DNA of 64,000 nucleotides from Ricordea florida (Eukaryota; Cnidaria; Anthozoa; Corallimorpharia; Ricordeidae), in NCBI GenBank assembly GCA_949710005.1, contig OX453274.1, positions 38,771,214 to 38,835,213 of the forward strand, in the 5' to 3' direction. Within the stretch, counting starts at the first letter, position 1. Every line of letters starts with the position of its first letter. Shown one piece after another: positions 9,315 to 16,936 of this stretch. Made by a program: the position numbers and the translations under genes. The notes under the pieces are model-generated. The model was given only the letters and a program-made list of their open reading frames with translations. It had not been told where the DNA came from and searched no databases.

Positions 9315-9953
9315 ATGGAAGAAAGAGTTTGTTTACATTATGAAAATGAAAAAAAATTAAGTTTCACTAATTTTATTGAGGAAATAAAAGAAGATTTATT
9401 AAAAAATTTATCAAAAAATAGAGAATATTTTTCTGATGTTATATATTATTATAAAAGTGGTTTAGTACTTGAAAATAATATAAGTGTGAATGTTGAATAT
9501 TATGCTAAGGATGATAACTATTATTTTGAAGGAGTTATGAGTTTATATAAAAATAAAGATTTTGCTGTTGATGGTATATCCGTTAATGAATTTGTAAAAG
9601 AACTTTTGGAAAGTGCTAATGAATACTACTTTAAGGAAGAATATAATTATTATTCATTATATGGTTGTTGGGTTCTTGAAAACCATGAAGCACTTGATCA
9701 TTTTTATAAAAACGGTGTTTATCTTGCTTATTATGATAAGAAATGTAATATTGACACCTTTGATAAAAAATTTTTTATTAAAAAATTATGTGTAAGTGTT
9801 TTTTTAAATGAATATAAGATTGCACACAAAGAGGCATTTTACAAGAACTTACATAATGATTTAATAGTTAAAGCATGGCACCCAAAAAGAGTTGTGGATT
9901 GGTGTTATGATATTGAGGAGCAAGAAATTTTTAATTCTTTACCAGATGAATAA
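9315..9953 (+). CDS. Acidic Polinton protein of unknown function
   Basis: A 212-residue Glu/Tyr/Lys-rich protein, homologous to the 186-aa protein of element A (shared IKEDLLKN, VDGISVNEFV and WHPKR...DWC blocks) but longer in the middle. No recognised domain, signal peptide or membrane segment. It starts 38 bases after the SAP/zinc gene on the same strand, following an A-rich leader, so both may be made from one transcript. It ends at a palindrome facing the penton-like gene. The function is unknown; conservation of place in both elements argues against a chance gene. Confidence 0.75.
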   Translation: MEERVCLHYENEKKLSFTNFIEEIKEDLLKNLSKNREYFSDVIYYYKSGLVLENNISVNVEYYAKDDNYYFEGVMSLYKNKDFAVDGISVNEFVKELLESANEYYFKEEYNYYSLYGCWVLENHEALDHFYKNGVYLAYYDKKCNIDTFDKKFFIKKLCVSVFLNEYKIAHKEAFYKNLHNDLIVKAWHPKRVVDWCYDIEEQEIFNSLPDE

Positions 9954-9960
9954 TATTATA

Positions 9961-10000
9961 TTTTTGTTATATAACCTAAATAATGGTTACATAACAAAAA
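9961..10000. terminator. Palindrome between convergent genes (element B)
   Basis: TTTTTGTTATATAACC and GGTTACATAACAAAAA form a 16-base stem with one mismatch around an 8-base loop. It sits between the stop codons of the acidic gene (+) and the penton-like gene (-). The equivalent site in element A (1344-1373) has the same design. Confidence 0.65.
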
Positions 10001-10001
10001 T

Positions 10002-10637
10002 TTATCTAAATCTTAAACTAAAAGTTATGGGAGAGCCCTTAAGATCAAGTTTTTTCCATTCATTGTCTAATATGCTTAAATCAAAATGGTTTATTACGCT
10101 ATCATATTTTCGAACCGGAATTGTTGGATAATCTTTTGAGGGTATGTTTGCAAGTAGGGTTGATGGTGAGAGTTTCACAAGTTCTCCATATTTTGTTTTA
10201 TTCATATATGAAGACTTATTATCAACTATACTACACATAAGTCTCATAGGTTCCTTAATCTGTATATTTATAGGGTATAATTTACCAGGATTTATGACTT
10301 CAGGCATCCCCAAACCAAACGACAACCCTCTAGTAAGTTTAATGTTAAAGTTCTTATTTGAATACAAATAGTCAACAGTATCACTTTCAATTATTGTTAT
10401 CTTTTCCCTATCACCATCTTTTAGAAAGATCGATTGAATATCACGCAACGAATATGTACCGGGTTGTATTATTATGATGGCTTGATTCTTTTCATTGTAT
10501 AATACCTGTTGATCCTTGAAATTAATCAATCTTTTGGTTTTTATATTACAATCCAGGAGTTGTATCTCTCGAAGATTTTTAAGTGGAGGATCTAAATATA
10601 TCCTACTTTCAGACTCATACATGGTAATGCTCAACAT
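10002..10637 (-). CDS. Penton-like minor capsid protein (candidate)
   Basis: A 211-residue protein homologous to the 209-aa protein of element A. Conserved blocks are listed there; here they appear as YLDPPLKN, LLDCNIKTKR, PGTYSLRD, GLGMPEV, LANIPSKDYP and FSLRFR. The size, predicted beta-strand character and position next to the long membrane-anchored protein suit the single jelly-roll penton protein of Polintons. Without a structure prediction this stays a candidate. A motif TTTAAAGAT lies ~25 bases upstream of the start. Confidence 0.65.
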   Translation of the reverse strand: MLSITMYESESRIYLDPPLKNLREIQLLDCNIKTKRLINFKDQQVLYNEKNQAIIIIQPGTYSLRDIQSIFLKDGDREKITIIESDTVDYLYSNKNFNIKLTRGLSFGLGMPEVINPGKLYPINIQIKEPMRLMCSIVDNKSSYMNKTKYGELVKLSPSTLLANIPSKDYPTIPVRKYDSVINHFDLSILDNEWKKLDLKGSPITFSLRFR

Positions 10638-10661
10638 TTTTTGTTTGGTTAATTCATATTC

Positions 10662-10673
10662 ATCTTTAAATTT
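10662..10673 (-). promoter_or_regulatory. Promoter-like motif, penton-like gene
   Basis: Minus strand AAATTTAAAGAT, ~25 bases upstream of the ATG at 10637. Confidence 0.5.
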
Positions 10674-10862
10674 GCATTGACGTAATCACATTCCTGAGCG
10701 ACGTTAGAAACGGGCCTTTTAAAAGTAAACATAAAATCTACTTTCAAACTTTAAAACCACTTTACATTTTTCTTGTTGCTATGTCGTAAAAGTATGCAAT
10801 CTATTGTTCTACACGTGAACACTAATTTACAAACAATGATAATCACGTGAAATACTCATGAA

Positions 10863-12425
10863 CTACCGAAATAGATACCACGCTAAACCACCAGCTACAA
10901 CCATAAATGCTAATATATTATTTTCATGTTGCGTTGAGTCAATATCGGCTGATCTATTTTCCTGTTTCATCGAGTATGTTTTCGTTGAGGATTTTGGTTC
11001 CTGCTGGTTTTTGCTCTTCGTTTCAGTTCTATGAGGTAACTTTAACTTTGAAGATCCTAAGTTATGGCTTATTCCAACCTGTTTTGTTTCAGTGTTTAGG
11101 GAATTATTCACACCAAAATTCATATCGATACTCGCTTTCATAAGTTTGTTGTTAAAACCTGTCACGCTTTCAGTATTGATTATCATATTACTCGGCATCA
11201 ACCATACACCAGGAGCAATAGCTAAATCAAGTCGTAATTTCGCTTCTTGTACAGCTAATTGATACCTTTGGATAGAACTAGAAATGTCATTCTCGATCAC
11301 ACTACTTTCAAATAAGGCCAAGAATTCTTGTTGTGTCTCAATCGCTCCACCACCATTACCATAAATCGAGTTTCTAGTGTTGACTTGTGCCCCCAATATA
11401 CAATAAACAAAAGCTTCGGCGGATCGATTCAATCTACCAAGCCCGGCTTTAGTGAGTCCATGACCACTTGTAGGGATAAACCAGGTATATTTGAAATCAG
11501 CAAAGTCATCATTACGTATAAATGAAATGAGATTACCCTTTTCCTTTTTTCCCCCCTCATCAGCGAATTTGCCACCTTCACCAGGCCATTGATCTGCTTC
11601 AACATCATAATTCCTTATAATATGTACATTTTGGTATCCCCCTCCTTTTCCATGATATCCTGCGCCATAATCAAGGAATATATCGCCCAATCCTCCATTT
11701 CTTCCTCCTTTCCATCTAAAATCGGAATTATTGGCAATTCCAAATTCAGCGCACAATCGTTGATATGCAACTTTACTATATGGATTATTATTTATCACAA
11801 AAGGTTGCTCATCAGGTAAGGGAAGACTTAATTCATATAATATTCTCCTTATTGTGAAATACACATGAAACTTGATAAAGCTACTCACTACTTTAGGATA
11901 ATTTAGACTCTCGAAAGGGCTTATACCACAACCAGATGTTGCACACCAAACTGCAAAGTTAAGTTGTTGTGGCCAATAATTCATATCAGGGGCGTTCAAC
12001 CATTTTCTACTCTTCTTTCCAAATTTGAAAGTAACAACTTGTGATGTAAATATGTTTCTCATCTTTGCTGTGAATTTCTTTGTATTTGAAACGTATATAT
12101 CCAGCGAGGTTAGCATTTTTGTTATATCAGTTGAAAAGTCATCAAAATTAACAGCCGGTATTGGATAAGATAGATTAGTCAATGTTAAACTTTTTGGGAA
12201 TGAACTCAATTCATCAGAGGTAATCCCCAAATCTTTCCATAAAAGTCTTTTCATATTAGGTGATATGTCATCAGTCCATGTTTTTCCAGTAGGATCATCA
12301 TTTGACATTATTGTTGTGCCATCAACTTTCCACTTAATGTAACCTCCATATGGATCAGACACAAATATAAATTGACTGTGATCAGCCCTCGGATACATAT
12401 TTCTGAAATCATTGTATAATCCCAT
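10863..12425 (-). CDS. 520-aa C-terminally membrane-anchored Polinton protein, probable virion component
   Basis: A 520-residue protein. The N-terminal ~300 residues are soluble with many aromatic residues; a Gly-rich stretch follows at ~240-290. The most conserved part against element A is ~300-460. Residues ~460-498 are Ser/Lys/Gln-rich and variable. The last ~18 residues are a hydrophobic segment ending WYLFR, typical of a C-terminal membrane anchor. No phospholipase or protease motif was found. Position between the penton-like gene and other membrane-protein genes suggests a late structural, entry or assembly role (inference). The family is unrecognised; similar proteins appear to be a standard part of cnidarian Polintons. 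Confidence 0.75.
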   Translation of the reverse strand: MGLYNDFRNMYPRADHSQFIFVSDPYGGYIKWKVDGTTIMSNDDPTGKTWTDDISPNMKRLLWKDLGITSDELSSFPKSLTLTNLSYPIPAVNFDDFSTDITKMLTSLDIYVSNTKKFTAKMRNIFTSQVVTFKFGKKSRKWLNAPDMNYWPQQLNFAVWCATSGCGISPFESLNYPKVVSSFIKFHVYFTIRRILYELSLPLPDEQPFVINNNPYSKVAYQRLCAEFGIANNSDFRWKGGRNGGLGDIFLDYGAGYHGKGGGYQNVHIIRNYDVEADQWPGEGGKFADEGGKKEKGNLISFIRNDDFADFKYTWFIPTSGHGLTKAGLGRLNRSAEAFVYCILGAQVNTRNSIYGNGGGAIETQQEFLALFESSVIENDISSSIQRYQLAVQEAKLRLDLAIAPGVWLMPSNMIINTESVTGFNNKLMKASIDMNFGVNNSLNTETKQVGISHNLGSSKLKLPHRTETKSKNQQEPKSSTKTYSMKQENRSADIDSTQHENNILAFMVVAGGLAWYLFR

Positions 12426-12452
12426 CTTATTATTTACCTTGATAATAGGATG

Positions 12453-12462
12453 TTTTTAAATC
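12453..12462 (-). promoter_or_regulatory. Promoter-like motif, 520-aa gene
   Basis: Minus strand GATTTAAAAA, ~28 bases upstream of the ATG at 12425; a weaker match to the family motif. Confidence 0.4.
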
Positions 12463-12528
12463 AATACCGTTCTTTCCTAATACCCGCAAAACAATTACAC
12501 CCCACATCAGTTCTTTCATATGAAATTT

Positions 12529-13188
12529 TTAATGATCTGGCGTGGTTAATTCTTTTAATAGATCTGCGCGGACTTCTCTCCTTATCTGATTCATGTTTAA
12601 GTTTTTTTCTGTATCTTTCCTAAATTTTTGACGGATTTCTAGTTTTAGTTTTTGAAACTTTTCCGACTCTGCTAAAATTATAGAAAATTCTTGATCGGAT
12701 ATAACATTATCTTTCAAAGCTTTTGAAACCAAGTCGTTAATAGTGTTTAATTTTGATTTTGCAATTGCGGCAGTTTGTTCGTGTTTACTAACTTTATTCG
12801 AAAGTCTTTTTGAGGCCGCACCAAATCCAACAGAGACCCCACCACAAATTCCACCGACAACACCCAACGGAATACCAATAATTGCCCCAAAACCGGTAAG
12901 AGAAGTTCCAAGACCGCTTGCAGATAGAATAACAGAAAGCATTCCACTACAAACACTGATTTTTGTAAATATACCTCTTGCTCTATTGTATTTTTTCCTA
13001 ACATCCTCATAATGTTTAATTTCCTTCTCAAGATTTTGTAGAACTTCACATGATTTTTGTAGTCTGAAATTATTAGGAACACCATTCGTTGGTAATTGTG
13101 GATAAATCGAGCTTCCGCTTTGCGGGGAGGGCTCTGCCCGAATTCGCTCGGGACCGGCTACTCCGTAAATTTTATTGTACTCATCCAT
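12529..13188 (-). CDS. 219-aa Polinton protein with Gly-rich membrane hairpin
   Basis: Residues ~17-26 (RAEPSPQSG) are encoded by a GC-rich double hairpin that looks inserted. Residues ~45-70 form a charged coiled-coil-like helix. Residues ~77-125 are two hydrophobic, Gly/Ser-rich segments (GMLSVILSASGLGTSLTGF, then IIGIPLGVVGGICGGVSVGF) likely to form a membrane hairpin. The C-terminal third is helical, Lys/Glu-rich. The function is unknown; it may shape or pierce membranes. It has its own upstream TTTAAAGATATC motif. Confidence 0.75.
   Translation of the reverse strand: MDEYNKIYGVAGPERIRAEPSPQSGSSIYPQLPTNGVPNNFRLQKSCEVLQNLEKEIKHYEDVRKKYNRARGIFTKISVCSGMLSVILSASGLGTSLTGFGAIIGIPLGVVGGICGGVSVGFGAASKRLSNKVSKHEQTAAIAKSKLNTINDLVSKALKDNVISDQEFSIILAESEKFQKLKLEIRQKFRKDTEKNLNMNQIRREVRADLLKELTTPDH
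13115..13140. repeat. GC-rich double-hairpin element inside a gene (copy 1)
   Basis: Two tandem mini-hairpins: CCGC-TTT-GCGG, then GGA, then GGGC-TCT-GCCC, plus G. It is far more GC-rich than the surrounding coding DNA. Read on the minus strand it adds RAEPSPQSG in frame. The copy at 15915-15940 differs only in one loop base. Confidence 0.75.
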
Positions 13189-13212
13189 ATTGTATTTTAC
13201 TGATCAACATGA

Positions 13213-13224
13213 TATCTTTAAATT
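13213..13224 (-). promoter_or_regulatory. Promoter-like motif, 219-aa gene
   Basis: Minus strand AATTTAAAGATA, ~25 bases upstream of the ATG at 13188. Confidence 0.5.
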
Positions 13225-13226
13225 TG

Positions 13227-14732
13227 TTACTTTCTCTTTTTTATACTTTCAACAAAATATAGAACCACAGCCATTATCAACAACCAAGCGTTCTTACCTA
13301 AAAACCCAATAACCTCTCCCGCCGTTTTGAACAGAAAGCTTACAATCGCCCCAACTATCCCTGGTAATATTTCACCTAGTTTTTTACCTATAGCTTTCAA
13401 ACCATTACCAACACCTTTACCTAATTTTTTTATTCCATTAGAAAGATTAGAAACTATAGCACCAATAACGACGCCTACTGCACTTAAAACTGAAAATACT
13501 GTAAAACCATACTTTTTGAAGATGTGCTTCACACGCTCTCGTAATGGCAGATTTTTAAGCATTTCTTCATTTTTACTCTCAATATTAGCTATTTGTTCTT
13601 CATTTGAGATTATATTTCTTCTCATTAATTCTCTTGTTTTTTCAATCTCAGATTTTAATCGTTCATTACTAAGTTCTAAAATTGTTTTATTTGATTTATC
13701 CTTCTTATATTTGTCTATTTCTTCCTTGTATAATTTTGTTTCACTCAAAAGTTTTTCAGCTTGTATTTTTAATTCTATATTCTGTTTAACAGTTACATCA
13801 AAAAGATTTTTATTTTCAACATATTCTATCTGCCGCCTCTCAATGAATTGACGTAGTTCTTTTTCTCTTTCTTTATATATATCAATTTCAACTTTATTTG
13901 AATCTAAAACTGAAATCAAACTAGTTAATCTTTTTTCTAATTCCTTATATTTTTCATTAGATTCTTTTAATTTATCTGAAAATTCTAAATTTCTGTTTAT
14001 TTGTGTTATTACATCTATACCAAGCGATTTTTTTATTCCTTTTGGAAGTGAATCTAAATTATCTGAATAACCACCATTGCTTTGAATAATTAAATGGGGT
14101 TTATTATCCGACCTAGAAGTTAATTGCCCCCATATGCTCCCATCATCTTTTAATATTGGATTAAATGTACTATCATTTGGATTGTAATCTGGAAAATAAT
14201 TTTTAAGTTTTTCCCCCACAGTCCTCATCATTTCATATTTCTCATCTCTTTTTCTTAAAGAATCACTAATGTTCCTAGCTTCAGTCGGGTTTTTCCATCC
14301 AGCCCGCTTCCTTTCTTCATCTTTATATTCATCATAACCAGCATAATCTTTTTCAAAGGTTTTAGATTTGGGTATGGCGCCCCCATACTCATAATCCCAC
14401 CCATATCTGGTTGTAGATGTTAATCGAACTGGTATTTTTGATGGTTTTCTACCGAGTAGTGAACTTTTTTCAAAATCATCAGGATTATCTTCTTCCCCCA
14501 ATCCAATGGGATCATCTTCTGGTACTTCTGGTAATTGTATATATCCTGATTTTGTTTTAGGAATATTTTTTCTGCGGGCTGGGATGAGTCTGCCCCTTTT
14601 ATCATAAGGGTTAATTGACGTAGTGGTTGATGATATTGGATTCATTTCCATATTTTCTCTATCATCATCATCGTCTAGATCAGTTGGTTCAAAGTCTGGT
14701 ATTTCTTTTGTCATGTCTCCTCCTTCTGCCAT
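13227..14732 (-). CDS. 501-aa coiled-coil protein with C-terminal membrane domain
   Basis: Residues 1-~130 are disordered and rich in Asp, Pro and Arg. Residues ~225-400 are a long Glu/Lys-rich coiled coil. The last ~95 residues hold hydrophobic Gly-rich stretches (GFTVFSVLSAVGVVIGAIVS, LPGIVGAIVSFLFKTAGEVI, WLLIMAVVLYFVES) separated by a basic amphipathic piece with KKLGKGVGNGLKAIGKKLGE, and a KKRK tail. This C-terminal domain, with basic amphipathic and membrane helices, resembles membrane-active virion proteins; the exact family is not recognised. It has its own upstream motif. It probably acts in assembly or membrane penetration (inference). Confidence 0.75.
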   Translation of the reverse strand: MAEGGDMTKEIPDFEPTDLDDDDDRENMEMNPISSTTTSINPYDKRGRLIPARRKNIPKTKSGYIQLPEVPEDDPIGLGEEDNPDDFEKSSLLGRKPSKIPVRLTSTTRYGWDYEYGGAIPKSKTFEKDYAGYDEYKDEERKRAGWKNPTEARNISDSLRKRDEKYEMMRTVGEKLKNYFPDYNPNDSTFNPILKDDGSIWGQLTSRSDNKPHLIIQSNGGYSDNLDSLPKGIKKSLGIDVITQINRNLEFSDKLKESNEKYKELEKRLTSLISVLDSNKVEIDIYKEREKELRQFIERRQIEYVENKNLFDVTVKQNIELKIQAEKLLSETKLYKEEIDKYKKDKSNKTILELSNERLKSEIEKTRELMRRNIISNEEQIANIESKNEEMLKNLPLRERVKHIFKKYGFTVFSVLSAVGVVIGAIVSNLSNGIKKLGKGVGNGLKAIGKKLGEILPGIVGAIVSFLFKTAGEVIGFLGKNAWLLIMAVVLYFVESIKKRK

Positions 14733-14753
14733 AATTTTTTACTCATCAGTAAG

Positions 14754-14765
14754 AAATCTTTAGAC
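14754..14765 (-). promoter_or_regulatory. Promoter-like motif, 501-aa gene
   Basis: Minus strand GTCTAAAGATTT followed by CTTACTGATGAG, ~22 bases upstream of the ATG. The longer match is shared with the motif at 15781-15791. Confidence 0.55.
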
Positions 14766-14833
14766 CTAAAAGTTATTTTTGTAAATTATAAAAATAATTA
14801 TGATTTAAATATATAAAATAAAAATAAAAAACA

Positions 14834-15091
14834 ATGAAATTTATAAATATTTATGATAATATTTACAATTATACACTAAGAAAATTTAATACAGAAGGAA
14901 TAATTACAATTGATGACATGTTATTGTTAAGAAATATAGCAGTTAAATTAAAAGATAGAGAAAAACTAAAAGAGTTATATGAATTATTTAAAAAGCTTTA
15001 TATTTCCACAGGTAGTAATATAAAAATAGTAAAAATTTTAAATTTATTGCATGTTGATATTAATATAAAAACTTGGGGTAAACATGTATAA
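14834..15091 (+). CDS. Small 85-aa Polinton gene of unknown function
   Basis: The only plus-strand gene inside the central minus-strand block. It encodes 85 residues, helical, Leu/Lys/Ile-rich, with no Cys and no membrane segment. It is divergent from the 501-aa gene and ends near a palindrome before the convergent 130-aa gene. GATTTAAAT at ~14802 may be a weak promoter motif. It is plausible because it fills the gap exactly between two neighbours, but it has no homologue in the window. Confidence 0.5.
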   Translation: MKFINIYDNIYNYTLRKFNTEGIITIDDMLLLRNIAVKLKDREKLKELYELFKKLYISTGSNIKIVKILNLLHVDINIKTWGKHV

Positions 15092-15111
15092 AATATATAA
15101 ATAATCATTTA

Positions 15112-15141
15112 ATTATAAAACAATTAATGTTTTTATAATTT
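15112..15141. terminator. AT palindrome between convergent genes
   Basis: AATTATAAAACA and TGTTTTTATAATT pair around a short loop, between the 85-aa gene and the 130-aa gene. Confidence 0.45.
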
Positions 15142-15533
15142 TAAAAGAATTTACTTGCTGCATAACCTAATGCCAACATTCCTCCGCCCACATATGCCAT
15201 TTCACCCGCCTTTTGATTGTCACTTGGTCTATAATAATCCGCAAATTTTGGTTCGTGCATTTGTGCATACAATTCTAAAGCTTCATCTGTTTTTGAAAGA
15301 TTTTTTGAGGCTTGGTATTTATCATCTTTTTGTTTTAATTTCCAATCAATTAGTTTCTGTCTTTTTTCTTGATATTCTGCATAATCTTTTTGATATTTTT
15401 CTAATGCCTTATCATGTCTTATTCGTTCTGTATCCGTTTTATCTCCTGAGAGATATTTTGCAAGATATGATCCGCCAACAAAGGCAGTTGCATTTAATAC
15501 AGCTCCACCTAACATCATTGCTATTGTTGCCAT
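15141..15533 (-). CDS. 130-aa Polinton protein with N- and C-terminal hydrophobic segments
   Basis: Residues ~1-29 are hydrophobic and Ala/Gly-rich (ATIAMMLGGAVLNATAFVGG). Residues ~30-75 form a charged helix with KYQKDYAEYQEKRQKLIDWK. The C-terminus is again hydrophobic (MAYVGGGMLALGYAASKFF). It lies 2 bases after the 72-aa gene and has no motif of its own, so the two are probably co-transcribed. It is a likely small membrane protein of the virion; no known domain. Confidence 0.7.
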   Translation of the reverse strand: MATIAMMLGGAVLNATAFVGGSYLAKYLSGDKTDTERIRHDKALEKYQKDYAEYQEKRQKLIDWKLKQKDDKYQASKNLSKTDEALELYAQMHEPKFADYYRPSDNQKAGEMAYVGGGMLALGYAASKFF

Positions 15534-15535
15534 AA

Positions 15536-15754
15536 TTATTTTGGTAAAATATTTTGATCCTCTAAATATGTTTTTAGGTACATACTACCTGACAATACAG
15601 CTACCCATTTAGCATAATTTGTAATACTTGAGGATGGGTCATTCATAAATGATTCTCTCATAGCCTTTTTAGCTATATAACCAACAGCAGCCGCTAAACC
15701 GATAAGTACTGCCGAATCAGTAACAGTTTTCACAAGTTTATTTTCGGATGACAT
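15536..15754 (-). CDS. 72-aa Polinton membrane protein
   Basis: Two hydrophobic stretches (SAVLIGLAAAVGYIAKKA and AKWVAVLSGSMYLKTYL) separated by a short polar linker. It is first in a two-gene unit with the 130-aa gene. A motif TTTAAAGGTTTCTT with CTGATG downstream lies upstream of its ATG. The function is unknown. Confidence 0.65.
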   Translation of the reverse strand: MSSENKLVKTVTDSAVLIGLAAAVGYIAKKAMRESFMNDPSSSITNYAKWVAVLSGSMYLKTYLEDQNILPK

Positions 15755-15780
15755 AATTTTTTTTTACTACATCAGCAAGA

Positions 15781-15791
15781 AACCTTTAAAC
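15781..15791 (-). promoter_or_regulatory. Promoter-like motif, 72/130-aa unit
   Basis: Minus strand GTTTAAAGGTT followed by TCTTGCTGATGTAG; it closely matches the region upstream of the 501-aa gene. Confidence 0.55.
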
Positions 15792-15799
15792 TACTTTCC

Positions 15800-16282
15800 T
15801 CATATCATTCCAATTTTTGGTCGATCTAGAGGTTGCAATGCTGTAGGACAAGCAGGTATTCTATTTTTATTATCCTCCTTTTCAGCTTTACCGGTCTTTA
15901 GACTTTGTTGGTATCCGCTTTGCGGGGAGGGCTCCGCCCGATATCTCATAAACATATCAAATGCTGTAAACCCTATTCCAATAATGGATAATACGGTTGT
16001 AAAAGATAATTCTGGAAGCCACGCCTTATTAGACTCACTTTCTCTATTTTCATTTTCTTCTTCCTGTTCCTTTTCACGTTTCATCTGCTCCGCGGCCCGT
16101 AGGGTCTCCCTAGCCAATGCTTCTTTCGCTTTTTTGTTATATTCTGCTAATTTCTTACCAGCAGCAACCTTTTTAGGATCTTTTACCCTCTTTTTAGGTT
16201 CTTTATCTTTAACAACAGGATCCGCCGTAATTTGCTCGACAACTTCTGTTCCTCCTTCACTTATTTCAGTTTGGTCAGACAT
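15800..16282 (-). CDS. 160-aa basic Polinton protein with one membrane segment
   Basis: The N-terminal ~25 residues are acidic; ~27-80 are strongly basic and helical (KKRVKDPKKVAAGKKLAEYN), like small nucleic-acid-binding or core proteins. Residues ~95-112 are hydrophobic (LSFTTVLSIIGIGFTAFDMF). Then comes RAEPSPQSG, encoded by the second double-hairpin element, and a polar tail. It could link DNA to a membrane or shell, but this is a guess. Confidence 0.65.
   Translation of the reverse strand: MSDQTEISEGGTEVVEQITADPVVKDKEPKKRVKDPKKVAAGKKLAEYNKKAKEALARETLRAAEQMKREKEQEEENENRESESNKAWLPELSFTTVLSIIGIGFTAFDMFMRYRAEPSPQSGYQQSLKTGKAEKEDNKNRIPACPTALQPLDRPKIGMI
15915..15940. repeat. GC-rich double-hairpin element inside a gene (copy 2)
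   Basis: CCGC-TTT-GCGG, GGA, GGGC-TCC-GCCC, G. It is the same as the copy at 13115-13140 except for one loop base, and is read in the same frame as RAEPSPQSG. Confidence 0.75.
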
Positions 16283-16307
16283 TATTATTTTATTTCACAA
16301 AGTAAAG

Positions 16308-16319
16308 AATCTTTAAATC
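16308..16319 (-). promoter_or_regulatory. Promoter-like motif, 160-aa gene
   Basis: Minus strand GATTTAAAGATT, identical to the TIR copy, ~26 bases upstream of the ATG at 16282. Confidence 0.6.
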
Positions 16320-16327
16320 AGTTGTGC

Positions 16328-16888
16328 TCAGTAAACAGTATCATACCCGCTTTCATCTTGCTTACTAGTCTGCTCAGTTGTATTTGAAATCTCTTGATTT
16401 TTATGCTCAGTTGTGCTTGTAAATTGTTGATTTTTGTTGAATTTAATGTGTTTAGCAACCTGGAATAGCCCGCTAGCAAGTGCTGCCAATCTTCCTGCTT
16501 TCAATGCTAAGAGACCTACAATGTTTGTTAGTTCACGATTAACTAAATCATCATTCTTCAAATCATCACAAAGAGCTTCTATATCATCCACAGGAACCAT
16601 GTAAGAAATAACTTTAGAAACTAATTGAAGAGATGAATCTACTAACCCGCCATTAATTTTCTTACCCAATACTGCTTGGTATCGATTATAATATTTATCG
16701 ACATCTTTCACTGATAATTTTTTTATATCACCCAAACTCATATCAACTCCCAAATATTCCTTTGTTGTTCCAAGAGCCGCGAGAATGGCTAGTGATTCTT
16801 GTTTGATTTCAAGTTCATTATCATTATCTTTTACCTCTGTCTTTTCTCCAATCTTTTCTTCTTCAATATAATCTTCTACGCTTGCCAT
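16328..16888 (-). CDS. 186-aa Polinton protein of unknown function
   Basis: An acidic N-terminus (~1-28), then a mostly helical body with a LSVKDVDKYYNRYQAVLGKK segment (~58-78), and a moderately hydrophobic Ala/Leu-rich helix near 130-147 (VGLLALKAGRLAALASGLF). The C-terminal ~30 residues are polar, rich in Thr, Gln and Asn. It lies just downstream of the ATPase, with the single hairpin 16921-16931 between them. It is probably a late protein; the family is unknown. Confidence 0.65.
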   Translation of the reverse strand: MASVEDYIEEEKIGEKTEVKDNDNELEIKQESLAILAALGTTKEYLGVDMSLGDIKKLSVKDVDKYYNRYQAVLGKKINGGLVDSSLQLVSKVISYMVPVDDIEALCDDLKNDDLVNRELTNIVGLLALKAGRLAALASGLFQVAKHIKFNKNQQFTSTTEHKNQEISNTTEQTSKQDESGYDTVY

Positions 16889-16910
16889 CTTTTGTGATAA
16901 TACATGGGTT

Positions 16911-16921
16911 ATTTTTAAATC
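16911..16921 (-). promoter_or_regulatory. Promoter-like motif, 186-aa gene
   Basis: Minus strand GATTTAAAAAT, ~23 bases upstream of the ATG at 16888; it touches the GC hairpin. Confidence 0.4.
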
Positions 16922-16931
16922 GGCTTTGCCG
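16921..16931. repeat. GC-rich single hairpin between genes
   Basis: CGGC-TTT-GCCG, the same design as half of the double-hairpin elements, just beyond the ATPase stop. Confidence 0.45.
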
Positions 16932-16936
16932 GCCAG

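Noticed and set aside
8936..9343. 135-aa open frame overlapping the SAP/zinc gene
   Set aside because: Frame-shifted reading of the zinc repeats; the Cys/His pattern is only in the other frame.
13327..13851. 174-aa plus-strand open frame
   Set aside because: Antisense of the 501-aa coiled-coil gene; it has no promoter motif and no homologue.
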